The notes: generated by a model not told the origin, from the letters alone. DNA of 64,000 bases from an uncultured Desulfosarcina sp. (GCF_963668215.1 NZ_OY764191.1:62001-126000); one strand, 5' to 3'. Shown: positions 41,833-51,106, numbered from the stretch's first letter. Program-made: numbers and translations.

Positions 41833-44079
41833 ATGGACCTGAACAGCCTTTACATTTTTCAGGACTTTGCCGCCGCAGCCATTTCGGCCGCCCTGGCAAT
41901 TTACCTGGTGCCTCGCTGGAGCGCCCTCAGCGCCAGAGCCCTGCTGCTGTTGATGGTTGCAGTCGCCTTCTGGTCGTTCTCTTATGGTCTGGAATTTAAA
42001 AGCACCGGGCTGGAAGCCAAACTCTTCTGGGTCCGCGTGGAATATCTGGGCGCCGCCTGGGTGGGGGTGCTTTATTTTCAATTCGCCATGGCCCTTATCG
42101 GAAAAAAGGCGTGGCTCAAGGGCGCCAGGGGAGGAACGATCCTGATTTTACCCGCCCTGACCATCCTTGCCGTTTTTACCAACCCCTACCACCAGTTGAT
42201 GTGGTCCCGGGTATGGATCGACCCATCCGGGCCGGTAACGGTTCTGGTCTTCCAGCGCGGCATCGGTTTCTGGATTTTCGTGGCCTATTCGTACGGCCTG
42301 GTGCTGGCGGGAACGGTGTCCGTTTTCCACAGCTATCTTTTCGCCCGCCAGACCGAGAGCAGACACTTCTGGGTCGTGTTGATCGGTGTGCTGGCCCCCT
42401 GGGTGAGCAATATCGTCTATCTGACTGGTTTCGAGCCCCTGCGCCACATCGATCTTACACCGGTGGCCTTTACCGTCAGCGGCCTGGCCTTCTTCTGGGG
42501 GACCGTTCGCCACCAGATGCTGGAACTGATTCCCATCGCCAGGGATACCGTCGTCGAAAGCATGCAGGATGCCGTCATCGTCCTGGATCTGCGCAACCGC
42601 ATCATCGACCTGAACGCCGCCGCCCGCAGGCTTCTGCCGGACGGGGCAACATCGCCCATCGGCCAGTATCTGCCGGTCTTTTTCCCGGAACTGTACCTCC
42701 GCGTCGAACAAAGCCGGGACAACGCGTTAAAAGACGTTTCGCTGACCCTCCCGAAAGGAGCCATAACCGGATTCTGGCAGCTTCGGCAATCGCCCCTGTA
42801 CAGCAGCGGTAAAAATCCCAGTGGGTGGCTGATCGTTCTCCAGGACGTCACCGAACAGAAACACAATGAAGCGGCCCTTCGCGAAAGCGAAGAGAAATTT
42901 CGCAGCATCAGCGCCAGCGCACTGGATGCCATCATCATGATCGATCCCGATGGCCGCATCTCTTTCTGGAACCGCGCTGCGGAAAAAATCTTCGGATACC
43001 GGAACGAGGAAGTCATGGGCAGGGATCTTCACCGGCAACTGGCTCCGGAATCGTCCCTGTCCGGCTATCGGGAGGCCTTCACCGTTTTCCAGCATAGCGG
43101 AAACGGGGCGTTGATGGGCAAAACCATCGAAATCGACTGCCGCCATAAAGACGGCAGCATTTTCCCCGCGGAGTTGTCCCTGTCGCCGCTGCTGTTGGAC
43201 GGTCAATGGCATGCCGTGGGAATTTTGCGGGATATCGCCGAGCGCAAGAAAACCCAGGAGTATCTGATGCAGAACGAGAAGATGATTTCCCTGGGCGGTC
43301 TTGCGGCCGGCATGGCCCATGAAATCAACAATCCGCTGGCGGGCATCCTGTCCAGCATCCAGGTCATACGCATGCGCATGCTCGGCGATCTGCCGGCCAA
43401 CAAACAGGCGGCCGAGGCGGCCGGCATCCGCCTCGAGGGACTGCGGGAGTATATGAAGCGACGCAAGATCGTGGATAAAATCGAAGCCGTCGATCAATCC
43501 TGCCGGCGGGCCGCCGTTATCGTTCGCAACATGTTGAACTTCGCACGAAAAAGCGACACCGTTTTCTCCAAGCACGACCTGGCGGTGTTGCTCGATCAGA
43601 CCATCGATCTGGCCAAAAACGATTTTCAGCTCAGCGGGCAGCGGGATTTCCAGAAAATTCAAATCGAACGCAACTACCTCGGCGGCATGCCCTCGGTCTT
43701 CTGCGATGCCGGCCAGATCCAGCAGGTGGTGTTCAACATTCTCAAAAACGGGGCCCAGGCCATGTGGGAACAGGGGGCCGAATCCTTTAAACTGAAATTT
43801 CAATTGACGCTGGATCGCCAGGACGAATGGGCCCGCATCATCATCGCGGACAACGGCCCCGGGATGCCGGAAGCGGTCCGCAAACGGATTTTCGATCCGT
43901 TCTACACGACCAAACCCACCGGATCGGGCACCGGCCTGGGGCTCTCCATTGCCTATTTCATCGTCACGGAAAATCACTCGGGAAGGTTGACGGTCGACTC
44001 CTCGCCTGGCCAGGGCACGGTTTTTACGGTCCGTCTGCCGCTGACCCATAAGCCGCCATCCTGGAAAACGGATCAATGA
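41833..44079 (+). CDS. Membrane sensor histidine kinase (7TM-PAS-PAS-HisKA)
   Basis: A 748-residue kinase. Seven hydrophobic helices span residues about 5-225 (histidine kinase N-terminal 7TM region); two PAS domains follow (AVIVLDLRNRIIDLNAAARR; ALDAIIMIDPDGRISFWNRA, KIFGYRNEEVMGRD). The HisKA helix carries the phospho-accepting His496 in AAGMAHEINNPLAGILSSIQ, and the ATPase domain has FNILKNGAQAMWE (N box), DNGPGMPE and GSGTGLGLSIAYFIV. No response regulator is adjacent. It overlaps the pentapeptide-repeat gene by 4 bp, suggesting a functional link. Confidence 0.88.
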   Translation: MDLNSLYIFQDFAAAAISAALAIYLVPRWSALSARALLLLMVAVAFWSFSYGLEFKSTGLEAKLFWVRVEYLGAAWVGVLYFQFAMALIGKKAWLKGARGGTILILPALTILAVFTNPYHQLMWSRVWIDPSGPVTVLVFQRGIGFWIFVAYSYGLVLAGTVSVFHSYLFARQTESRHFWVVLIGVLAPWVSNIVYLTGFEPLRHIDLTPVAFTVSGLAFFWGTVRHQMLELIPIARDTVVESMQDAVIVLDLRNRIIDLNAAARRLLPDGATSPIGQYLPVFFPELYLRVEQSRDNALKDVSLTLPKGAITGFWQLRQSPLYSSGKNPSGWLIVLQDVTEQKHNEAALRESEEKFRSISASALDAIIMIDPDGRISFWNRAAEKIFGYRNEEVMGRDLHRQLAPESSLSGYREAFTVFQHSGNGALMGKTIEIDCRHKDGSIFPAELSLSPLLLDGQWHAVGILRDIAERKKTQEYLMQNEKMISLGGLAAGMAHEINNPLAGILSSIQVIRMRMLGDLPANKQAAEAAGIRLEGLREYMKRRKIVDKIEAVDQSCRRAAVIVRNMLNFARKSDTVFSKHDLAVLLDQTIDLAKNDFQLSGQRDFQKIQIERNYLGGMPSVFCDAGQIQQVVFNILKNGAQAMWEQGAESFKLKFQLTLDRQDEWARIIIADNGPGMPEAVRKRIFDPFYTTKPTGSGTGLGLSIAYFIVTENHSGRLTVDSSPGQGTVFTVRLPLTHKPPSWKTDQ

Positions 44080-45020
44080 GAAAAAGCCGTTTCCGGAAAG
44101 CCATGCTGGCCGTCGGGGTGGCAGGCCTGCTGCTGGTCTTTTACGGCCTGATGGGACGGTGGCTGGCCCCGGCCGGCATCCGCCAGCGGTTGACGGCCGA
44201 CCGCAGCTGCCGCCTGTGCGATCTTGCCGGCGAGAACCTCAATGGCCTGAACCTTGCCGGGGCCGATTTTACCGGGGCGATATTTTACGGGACCGATCTG
44301 ACCGGCGCGGTGTTGAAAAATGCGATTCTGGTCAACGCCGATTTGCGCTGCGCATGCATCGAAAAGGCGATACTGGACGGGGCGACCTGGGTCAACGGCC
44401 AGATCTGCGGCTCGCCTTCCATCGGCAGGTGCCTGACGCCCGATACGGCCAAGCTGCTGGAATCGGGCCACTGCCCCGGCTGCAACCTGAGGGCCGCCAC
44501 CCTCGATTCATCTCCATTGGCCGGCGCCTTTCTGAAAAGCGCCGACCTGACGCGAGCCGCCCTCTCCCGCACGAACTTGAACCAGGCCAACCTGACGCGG
44601 GCCAACCTGACCCGATCCGTGGCCCGGCAGGCCGGCTTTCAAAAAAGCCTGCTGCTGGAAGCGGATCTCACCGAAGCGGATCTCACAGGCGCCGATCTTT
44701 CCGAAGCGTACCTGAGAAAAAGCCTGATGACCGGAGCCGTTCTTGAACACGCCTGCCTGGAGAAAGCGGATCTGCGGCAGGCCGTGTTCCACGGGGCCAG
44801 ACTGAACGGCGCCAGGCTGTCCGGAGCCGACCTGGCCGAAGCCAATCTCAAAATGGCCGACCTGACCGGCGCCGACCTGACCGGCGCCAACCTGGAGAAA
44901 GCCAATCTCATCGGTGCCCGGCTGAAGGGCGCACGCTTTGACGAAGCCTACCTGACCGGCGCCGTCTGGACCAACGGCAAGAAATGCGGCCACGGATCCA
45001 TCGGACGGTGTGAACAGTGA
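44076..45020 (+). CDS. Membrane-anchored pentapeptide-repeat protein
   Basis: A 314-residue protein: an N-terminal membrane segment (AMLAVGVAGLLLVFYGLMGR), then right-handed pentapeptide beta-helix coils (A[D/N]LTGA repeats) at about 45-95 and 145-300. The two coils are each capped by a similar Trp/Cys motif, WVNGQICGSPSIGRC at about 108-122 and WTNGKKCGHGSIGRC at the end. Coupled to the upstream kinase by ATGA. The final codons lie in a 7-bp repeat array, so the C terminus may vary. Such proteins often shield targets or act as scaffolds; the role here is unknown. Confidence 0.8.
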   Translation: MRKSRFRKAMLAVGVAGLLLVFYGLMGRWLAPAGIRQRLTADRSCRLCDLAGENLNGLNLAGADFTGAIFYGTDLTGAVLKNAILVNADLRCACIEKAILDGATWVNGQICGSPSIGRCLTPDTAKLLESGHCPGCNLRAATLDSSPLAGAFLKSADLTRAALSRTNLNQANLTRANLTRSVARQAGFQKSLLLEADLTEADLTGADLSEAYLRKSLMTGAVLEHACLEKADLRQAVFHGARLNGARLSGADLAEANLKMADLTGADLTGANLEKANLIGARLKGARFDEAYLTGAVWTNGKKCGHGSIGRCEQ

Positions 45021-45066
45021 TCTGTGATCTGTGAACGGTGAACAGTGAACAGTGAACGGTGATACG
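45011..45066. repeat. Eight tandem 7-bp repeats
   Basis: Units TGAACAG, TGATCTG, TGATCTG, TGAACGG, TGAACAG, TGAACAG, TGAACGG, TGATACG follow one another exactly every 7 bases, beginning inside the last codons of the pentapeptide-repeat gene. Compare the arrays at 35854 and 57537. Confidence 0.75.
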
Positions 45067-45317
45067 GGCTCGAAAAACGAAGCGACCTTGGCGATCGACG
45101 TAGATCCGCTTTTTTCGAAGTGATACTTGACCGTACTTTTTTTCCGAGTTATCTTAAATGATTCCGGAATGATCCTTGTTGTTCCATTCCAGTTCTCGTG
45201 ATGTTTCGCTTCGACCTCTGGCTGGATGCTCTTTGGCAATTTATTGAGAACACTTTCCGTACTTGTGCATCCAGCATCGCTGCTACAGCTCACATTTCTC
45301 TTTTGGCTACCGCTCCT

Positions 45318-45343
45318 TTTACAGTCTGATAAAAAGCCCGACA
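45318..45343 (+). promoter_or_regulatory. Candidate enhancer site, operon 1 (variant)
   Basis: TTTACA-GTC-TGATAAA followed by CCCGACA. This is the least perfect of four copies of a shared motif, centred 128 bp upstream of the -12 element at 45453. A weaker TTTACA-TAG-TGTTTT lies nearer the promoter at about 45399. Confidence 0.5.
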
Positions 45344-45438
45344 TCCACCCGGATCCTCCGTTTTCCCGAAGCCTGTTGAATCTGACATAACCTTCTGTTT
45401 ACATAGTGTTTTCAATAACCCATAAACCGCCCCGAAAA

Positions 45439-45454
45439 TGGCATGCCCATTGCT
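45439..45454 (+). promoter_or_regulatory. Sigma-54 promoter of the usp/cbs operon
   Basis: TGGCATG-CCCA-TTGCT matches the -24/-12 consensus. Predicted start near 45465 leaves a leader of about 48 bases, with GGAGAAAGGAG before the uspA start. The same sequence is used at 57753. Confidence 0.8.
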
Positions 45455-45512
45455 CATTGGTTGGTAACGCGAATTTTTTAAAAAATCTACCAACCGGAGA
45501 AAGGAGCCTGCT

Positions 45513-45983
45513 ATGACACAACCTCGCAAAATCGTTGCAGCCGTGGATTTATCCGAGTTTTCCGTCGGAATTGTGCGCTACAGCGGGTGGCTGGCCCTGC
45601 AAATCGATGCGGAGCTGGTGGTGGTCAACGTGATCAATCAGCGTGACCTGGATATGGTCCACCGCGTCATGATCGGCTATGAAAGTTTTTCTTTTCCAGA
45701 TTATCTGGAGGACCAGGAAAAAACCCGCGCCGCCCAGGTGGACGACCTGATCGCAGCGAACTGCCCCGAGGGCGTCAACTGCCGGACCCTTATCCGCACC
45801 GGCATTCCCTACCGCGAACTGCTGGCAACCGTGGAAACGGAAAAAGCGCAGTTGATGGTCGTGGGGACCAAAGGCCGCGGCAACCTGGCCGATGCGCTGG
45901 TCGGATCGCAGGCGCGTAAGCTCTACCGCCGTTCACCCATCCCGCTGCTGACGATCCCGGCGGCATTCAACGTACTGCCGTAG
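45513..45983 (+). CDS. Universal stress protein UspA family
   Basis: A 156-residue single-domain Usp: KIVAAVDLSEFSVGIVRYSG at the start (ATP-site Asp), and LMVVGTKGRGNLADALVGSQ, the G-x2-G-x9-G-S/T nucleotide-binding loop, at the end. First gene of the sigma-54-driven operon with CBS-ACT, tandem Usp and Pat-like genes. Likely an ATP-binding stress or energy-status responder. Confidence 0.88.
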   Translation: MTQPRKIVAAVDLSEFSVGIVRYSGWLALQIDAELVVVNVINQRDLDMVHRVMIGYESFSFPDYLEDQEKTRAAQVDDLIAANCPEGVNCRTLIRTGIPYRELLATVETEKAQLMVVGTKGRGNLADALVGSQARKLYRRSPIPLLTIPAAFNVLP

Positions 45984-46052
45984 AGCGATCGCAAAGGACA
46001 TCGATTCCCGTCTGCAGGCGGTTCGCGGCAGACGAAGAAAAGGAGAGACAAC

Positions 46053-46742
46053 ATGCTGGTAAGATATTGGATGAGCCAACCGGTGATTCACATCAGTCCG
46101 CAGGACTCCATGCAAAAAGCCATCGCCGTGATGAAGGAAAAGCATATCCGTCTGCTCCCGGTGGTGGACGAAAAGCAAAAACTCAAGGGCGTCGTCAGTG
46201 ACCGCGACCTGAAGCGGGCCTCCGCATCGGATGCCACCAGCCTGGATGTTCATGAGCTGCTCTATCTCATATCCAAGATCAAAGTGGCCGACATCATGAC
46301 GCGCGAGGTGGTTACGGTGCACCTGGACTGGACCGTCGAAGAGGCCGCCGACACCCTGCTGACCCACAAGATTTCAGGCGCTCCCGTGGTGGACGACGAA
46401 GGCCGGCTGTGCGGAATCATCACCCAGACGGACCTGTTCAAGGCCACCTTGTACATCACCGGCCTGAAGAAGCGGGGCTTTCACCTGGCCCTGGTTCTGG
46501 AGGACACGCCCGGCTCGATCATGGAAATCGTCAGCGTCATCCGTCAATTCGGCGGCCGCATGGCCAGCATCCTCTCCACTTACGAACGGGCGCCGGATGG
46601 ATACCGCAACGTCTACCTGAGGTTTACCAACGTTTCCCGCGATCGCATCGACGAGTTGATCGCCATCATGAAAGAAAAGGCCAAGCTGCGCTACATGGTC
46701 GATCACCGGGAAAACAAACGCGTTCTGTTCGACAATCATTGA
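46053..46742 (+). CDS. CBS-pair and ACT-domain regulatory protein
   Basis: A 229-residue protein with two CBS domains (VIHISPQDSMQKAIAVMKEK; VADIMTREVVTVHLDWTVEE, DEGRLCGIITQTDLFKA) and a C-terminal ACT domain (LALVLEDTPGSIMEIVSVIR). This AcuB-like arrangement senses adenine nucleotides and amino-acid-like ligands. In other bacteria AcuB accompanies acetyl-CoA metabolism, which fits the ligase-like gene in this operon. GGAGAG lies 8 bases before ATG 46053. Confidence 0.85.
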   Translation: MLVRYWMSQPVIHISPQDSMQKAIAVMKEKHIRLLPVVDEKQKLKGVVSDRDLKRASASDATSLDVHELLYLISKIKVADIMTREVVTVHLDWTVEEAADTLLTHKISGAPVVDDEGRLCGIITQTDLFKATLYITGLKKRGFHLALVLEDTPGSIMEIVSVIRQFGGRMASILSTYERAPDGYRNVYLRFTNVSRDRIDELIAIMKEKAKLRYMVDHRENKRVLFDNH

Positions 46743-46775
46743 GAGAAAGCGTCAATTTATTAAAGGAGGAAATCG

Positions 46776-47678
46776 ATGCCCCACAAATCCAAACGCTTGT
46801 TGCTATCCCTGGACGGTTCCGAACGTTCCCTGCAGACCGTAAGCTATGCCTGTGAGGAACAGGCCCTCAAAGGCATGAGAATTGTTCTTCTGCATGTGTT
46901 CAACGCGATCCCGGAGGCCTATTACGATCTGGAAAAGGAGCCCAAAAGCGTAAAGATCGTTCGCCAGGTGCGCAGTTGGGAAGCCAATCAGAAAAAAGCG
47001 ATTCGCGAATATATGGAAAAGGCCCGTCAGATGCTGATCGAAGGCGGGCACGCCGATACGGCGCTGAGCATCAAGATCCGTGACCGCAAAAAAGGAATCG
47101 CCCGGGACATCATCGCCGAGGCCCAGAAAGGCTACGATGCCGTGCTGATCCGGCGCCGGGGGGCCACCGCCCTGAAAAATGTCGTCGTGGGCAGTGTCAC
47201 CAACAAGCTGATGGAAAAGCTCAACTTCATTCCCATTCTGGTCGCCGGGAAAAGGCCGGTCAATGACAAAATCCTGCTCGCCGTGGACGGCTCCCCCTGC
47301 GCCACCCGTGCGGTCCGCTTCGTGGCCGAAACGGTCGGCCGCATGAAGGATTACCAGATACGGCTGATGGTTGTCGTGCGCGGCGGTTCGGACGGGATCT
47401 CGCTCAACGGCCAGGGCCTTTCCACCGACCACATTTTCAAGGAGGCCATCGGCATCCTGACGGCAGCCGGTTTTCCGGAAGAGAACATTTCCACCAAGGC
47501 CGTCTCCGGGGCCATCAGCCGCGCCGGAGCCATCGTCACCCATGCGGAAAAGGGGCACTGGGGCACCATCGTGGTGGGCCGCCGCGGACTGTCCCGGGTC
47601 AAGGATTTCTTCATGGGCCGCGTGAGCAACAAGGTCGTCCATGCCGGACGGCTGGATACCGTCTGGATCGTAACCTAA
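46776..47678 (+). CDS. Tandem universal stress protein
   Basis: A 300-residue protein with two Usp domains: KRLLLSLDGSERSLQTVSYA (residues 1-about 155) and DKILLAVDGSPCATRAVRFV (about 165-300). The second has the intact ATP loop VVGRRGLSRVKDFFMGRVSN; the first loop is altered (IRRRGATALKNVVVGSVTNK). AAAGGAGG precedes ATG 46776. It sits 4 bp ahead of the Pat-like gene, in one operon with uspA and the CBS-ACT gene. Confidence 0.88.
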   Translation: MPHKSKRLLLSLDGSERSLQTVSYACEEQALKGMRIVLLHVFNAIPEAYYDLEKEPKSVKIVRQVRSWEANQKKAIREYMEKARQMLIEGGHADTALSIKIRDRKKGIARDIIAEAQKGYDAVLIRRRGATALKNVVVGSVTNKLMEKLNFIPILVAGKRPVNDKILLAVDGSPCATRAVRFVAETVGRMKDYQIRLMVVVRGGSDGISLNGQGLSTDHIFKEAIGILTAAGFPEENISTKAVSGAISRAGAIVTHAEKGHWGTIVVGRRGLSRVKDFFMGRVSNKVVHAGRLDTVWIVT

Positions 47679-47682
47679 ATCG

Positions 47683-50145
47683 ATGAGCATTGACCGCATC
47701 GACAGCCTGTTTCACCCCAAAGCCATCGCCGTCACGGGGGCTTCGGAACAGCCGGGTTCCCTGGGCAAGGCCGTGATGCACAACCTGAGCACGTCGGGGT
47801 TCAACGGACCGATTTTTGCGGTCAACGCCGGACAATCGTCGATCATGGGGCAACGCACCTATGCCGATCTGCAGCATATCGAAACACCGGTGGATCTGGT
47901 CGTGGTGGCCGGTCCCATGAATACGGTGCCGGCCGTTATCGCCGATTGCGCCAGGATCGGCGTTCACGGAGCGGTTATCGTTTCGAACGGCGGCCGACCG
48001 AGCGATCCGGCCGGCCGTCAATGGGAGACGGAAATTCTGAAAACGGCTGCGGACGGCAATGTGAGAATCATCGGTCCTCACGGGCTGGGCATCATGTGCG
48101 CTGCATCCGGACTCAACGCCAGCCTGGCCCCGGGCACGCCTCTTTTGGGGAAGCTGGCCTTTGTCTCCCAAAGCCGCGGCATCTGTGCGGCCATCATGGA
48201 TTATTCAAAAAAAGAGAAGATCGGATTCAGCCACTTTGTCGGCCTGGGATCCATGCTGGATGTCAATTTCGGGGACATCATCGACTACCTCGGCGCCGAA
48301 TCCGGGGTATCCAGCATCCTCATGCACATGGAAACCCTGACCGGCCATCGCAATTTCATGAGTGCGGCCCGGGCGGTAAGCCGGATCAAGCCCATCATCG
48401 CCCTCAAGGCGGGCAGAACCAACGGCCGGGCGCTTCCGGCGGCATCTTTTACCGGCACCCTGGCAGAAGAAGATGCCATCTTCGATGCCGCCTTCCAGCG
48501 GGCCGGCATCGTGCGGGTGAAAACCTTCGAAGAACTCTTTGACACGGCACAGATCCTCTCCCGTAAAGGCCGCTATCGCGGGCCGGGGCTGGCGATTCTG
48601 ACCAATTCCGCCGGTCCGGGCGTCATGGCGGTGGACGCCCTCGCCGATACCGGCATGCTGCCGGCGGTATTGCCCTCGGAAACCCTTGAAGACCTGGACG
48701 CGGTCCTTTGCGACCGCTGGACCCGCGGCAACCCGGTAAACATTATGGCCGACGCCACCCCCGAGCGGTACGCCGAGGCCGCAGCGGTCCTTGCCCGGGC
48801 CAAAGGCATCCAGGCCCTGTTGATCATGCTGGCCCCCCAGATGCTGACAGATGCCCAAGCCGTTGCCCGGACACTGGTCGAGCGGCTCGACCGAACCACC
48901 CTGCCGCTGATCGCCTGCTGGATGGGCGGCACCGATGTCCAGGCGGGCAGACAAATCCTCAATCATGCCGGCCTGCCCACCTTCGACACGCCGGAGCGGG
49001 CCATGCGGGCCTTCATGAACCTGCACCGCCATTCCCGCGGAATCGAGATGCTGCAGCAGACGCCGGCGCGCCTGTCCCGGCGGATCATCGTGGATCGTGC
49101 AGCGGCCGGACGGGTGATCGACACGGGGCTGGCCGCTGCGCCGGAACCGCTCGACAAAACGCAATCCAAAGCCCTTCTCGAAGCCTATGGCATTTCGGTA
49201 GCCCCGACCGCTGCGGCGGCATCGGCCGACGAAGCCGTTCTGGCCGTCGGCGCCAGGAAACATCCGGGATTCGGTCCGGTGATCCTTTTCGGCTTGGGCG
49301 GCGTTCTGGGCGACCGGAACGGCGGCCGCGCCATCGCCCTGCCGCCGCTCAACCGCCTGCTGGCATCACGGCTCATGGAAGCCGCCGGCGCCAACCGGCT
49401 GATGGAGGGCTATTGCGACCAGCCCCCGGCCGACCGGGAAAAGCTGGAGGGAATTCTCATCCGACTGGCCCAACTGGTGACCGATTTTCCCCAGATCGCC
49501 GAACTGGATATCCATCCTCTGGCCATTCGGGGTGGCGACCCGGTGGCACTGGATGCCCGCGTGGTGCTGGAACAGGCCCTTTGCGCAGCCCCTTTGCACC
49601 TGTGCATCAGCCCCTATCCGTCGCAATACGAATCCCGGCTGCATCTGCCCGAGGTCGGCGATCTGTGGATTCGGCCCATCCGTCCCGAGGACGCGCCGCT
49701 GCTGGCACAGTTGTTCGACACCCTTTCGCCCCAAAGCGTTTACTACCGTTTTTTTTCTCCCATGAAACAGCTGTCCCACGCCATGCTGGCCCGTTTCACG
49801 CAGATCGACTACGACCGCGAAATCGCCATGGTGGCCATTCTGGAATCGGCTTCGTCGGAGAAGATGCTGGGCGCCGCCCGCGTGATGCTGCAGCACAACT
49901 TAAAGGATGCCGAATTTGCCGTTCTGGTGGGCGATACCTGGCAGGGCCGGGGGATCGGCGCCCACCTGCTGCGCAACTGTCTGAAAATCGCCGAAGAACG
50001 CGGCTTCGGCAAAATATGGGGGACGGTGCTGGCCGAAAACCGGCACATGCTGGCCCTGGGGAAGAAGCTGGGATTTACCATCAAACGCGCAGAGCAGGCC
50101 GGTGAATTCGACTTGACCCTGGACATGTCGCGACCGGGAACCTGA
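47683..50145 (+). CDS. Pat-like acyl-CoA ligase/GNAT protein with reduced ATP-grasp
   Basis: An 820-residue fusion: a CoA-binding Rossmann domain (PKAIAVTGASEQPGSLGKAV), ligase-CoA domains (GKLAFVSQSRGICAAIMDYS; LAILTNSAGPGVMAVDALAD), an ATP-grasp-like region from about 490, and a GNAT acetyltransferase from about 660 (LWIRPIRPEDAPLLAQLFDT; acetyl-CoA loop WQGRGIGAHLLRNC). This is the layout of Pat-type protein acetyltransferases. The ATP-grasp part jumps from EAYGISVAPTAAAASADEAV directly to HPGFGPVILFGLGG; the usual ~80-residue first ATP-grasp lobe with its nucleotide-binding Lys is missing. Ligase activity is therefore doubtful, whereas acetyltransfer looks intact. Last gene of the sigma-54 operon. 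Confidence 0.8.
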   Translation: MSIDRIDSLFHPKAIAVTGASEQPGSLGKAVMHNLSTSGFNGPIFAVNAGQSSIMGQRTYADLQHIETPVDLVVVAGPMNTVPAVIADCARIGVHGAVIVSNGGRPSDPAGRQWETEILKTAADGNVRIIGPHGLGIMCAASGLNASLAPGTPLLGKLAFVSQSRGICAAIMDYSKKEKIGFSHFVGLGSMLDVNFGDIIDYLGAESGVSSILMHMETLTGHRNFMSAARAVSRIKPIIALKAGRTNGRALPAASFTGTLAEEDAIFDAAFQRAGIVRVKTFEELFDTAQILSRKGRYRGPGLAILTNSAGPGVMAVDALADTGMLPAVLPSETLEDLDAVLCDRWTRGNPVNIMADATPERYAEAAAVLARAKGIQALLIMLAPQMLTDAQAVARTLVERLDRTTLPLIACWMGGTDVQAGRQILNHAGLPTFDTPERAMRAFMNLHRHSRGIEMLQQTPARLSRRIIVDRAAAGRVIDTGLAAAPEPLDKTQSKALLEAYGISVAPTAAAASADEAVLAVGARKHPGFGPVILFGLGGVLGDRNGGRAIALPPLNRLLASRLMEAAGANRLMEGYCDQPPADREKLEGILIRLAQLVTDFPQIAELDIHPLAIRGGDPVALDARVVLEQALCAAPLHLCISPYPSQYESRLHLPEVGDLWIRPIRPEDAPLLAQLFDTLSPQSVYYRFFSPMKQLSHAMLARFTQIDYDREIAMVAILESASSEKMLGAARVMLQHNLKDAEFAVLVGDTWQGRGIGAHLLRNCLKIAEERGFGKIWGTVLAENRHMLALGKKLGFTIKRAEQAGEFDLTLDMSRPGT

Positions 50146-50200
50146 CGTTTTTTGTCGTCTTGCTCCGGTTATCAATCACCCTTAACGATGAGGACACGAA

Positions 50201-51016
50201 ATGAAGAAAAAACAGATCGTAGCGGGAATCGTCATGGGAAGTTGTCTTTTGTTTGTACTGTTCGGTTGCTCGGATTCGTTGAGCCGGTCGTTTTACACAC
50301 ACCACCCCAGGACACTGGACTCCGTCGAACGGGTGTGGGGCCAGCCGGTGAATGTCGTCACCCTGGACAACGGCGTCGAAAAGCGCACCTACGCCATTCA
50401 ATCGCCCTACACGGATCTTCAGTACCGCTATTTCCTGATTAAAAACGGCAAGGTCCTGGCCAGCGGCATTACCGATACCGGCCCGGTGGCGGCCCACGAA
50501 AAGGCCCCTGACACCGTCGCCTTTGCGCCCAGCGACCTGAGCAAGGCTTTTTACGCCCGCCATCCCACCACCGTCGCCCACCTGGACCATACCTGGGGCG
50601 CCCCGGTCTGCGTCCAGGACGCCAAGGACGGGAACCAGTACCGCGTCTACGCCATCGATGCCCCTTACGCGGATTTCAGGTACCGCAAATTCGTCGTCAA
50701 GGATGATCAGGTCGTCGCCAGCTATCTGGCCCCGGAAGAAAGCTGCGGCATGGAGGCGGAGCCGGCCTTCCACGATATTGAAATCAACGAACTCAGCCAC
50801 CGTTATTACGCCGCTCATCCGATGACGCTCGAAGCGGTGGAATCCGTATGGGGCAAGCCGGTGTTCATCCGGAAATCGGAAAAGGGATTGGAAAAACGCA
50901 TCTATCGGCTCCAGATCCCTACGGATGCCGCTTTTGGTTTCCGCTTCTTTATCGTTGAAAACGGCATGGTGGTGTCCAGCGGCGTTACGGACACGGTCAA
51001 CACAACGGTCGAATAA
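50201..51016 (+). CDS. Lipoprotein with three ~85-residue repeats
   Basis: A 271-residue lipoprotein (VMGSCLLFVLFGC lipobox, Cys about 23) made of three repeats, each opening L-S-x-x-[F/Y]-Y-x-x-H-P-x-T and then W-G-x-P-V, with R-x-Y-x-I and, at the close, the outward strand V-x-[A/S]-S. Copies begin near residues 27, 110 and 198. No known family is recognised. It follows the Pat-like gene after 55 bp and may be transcribed with that operon or alone; the start has GAGGA 8 bases upstream. Confidence 0.65.
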   Translation: MKKKQIVAGIVMGSCLLFVLFGCSDSLSRSFYTHHPRTLDSVERVWGQPVNVVTLDNGVEKRTYAIQSPYTDLQYRYFLIKNGKVLASGITDTGPVAAHEKAPDTVAFAPSDLSKAFYARHPTTVAHLDHTWGAPVCVQDAKDGNQYRVYAIDAPYADFRYRKFVVKDDQVVASYLAPEESCGMEAEPAFHDIEINELSHRYYAAHPMTLEAVESVWGKPVFIRKSEKGLEKRIYRLQIPTDAAFGFRFFIVENGMVVSSGVTDTVNTTVE

Positions 51017-51041
51017 CCGGCAATGCACCGTTGCGCAACTT

Positions 51042-51075
51042 CCGCAATTCCCGCCGCCAGCGGCGGGAATTGCGG
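51042..51075. other. Perfect 16-bp-stem hairpin
   Basis: CCGCAATTCCCGCCGC and its exact complement are separated by two bases, between the repeat lipoprotein and the receiver gene. There is no T-run, so it may be an RNA-processing or stability hairpin rather than a terminator. It overlaps an in-frame extension of the next gene, arguing for the later start. Confidence 0.6.
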
Positions 51076-51106
51076 GCAACCGAACGTTTACGAACGAAAC
51101 GAAACC

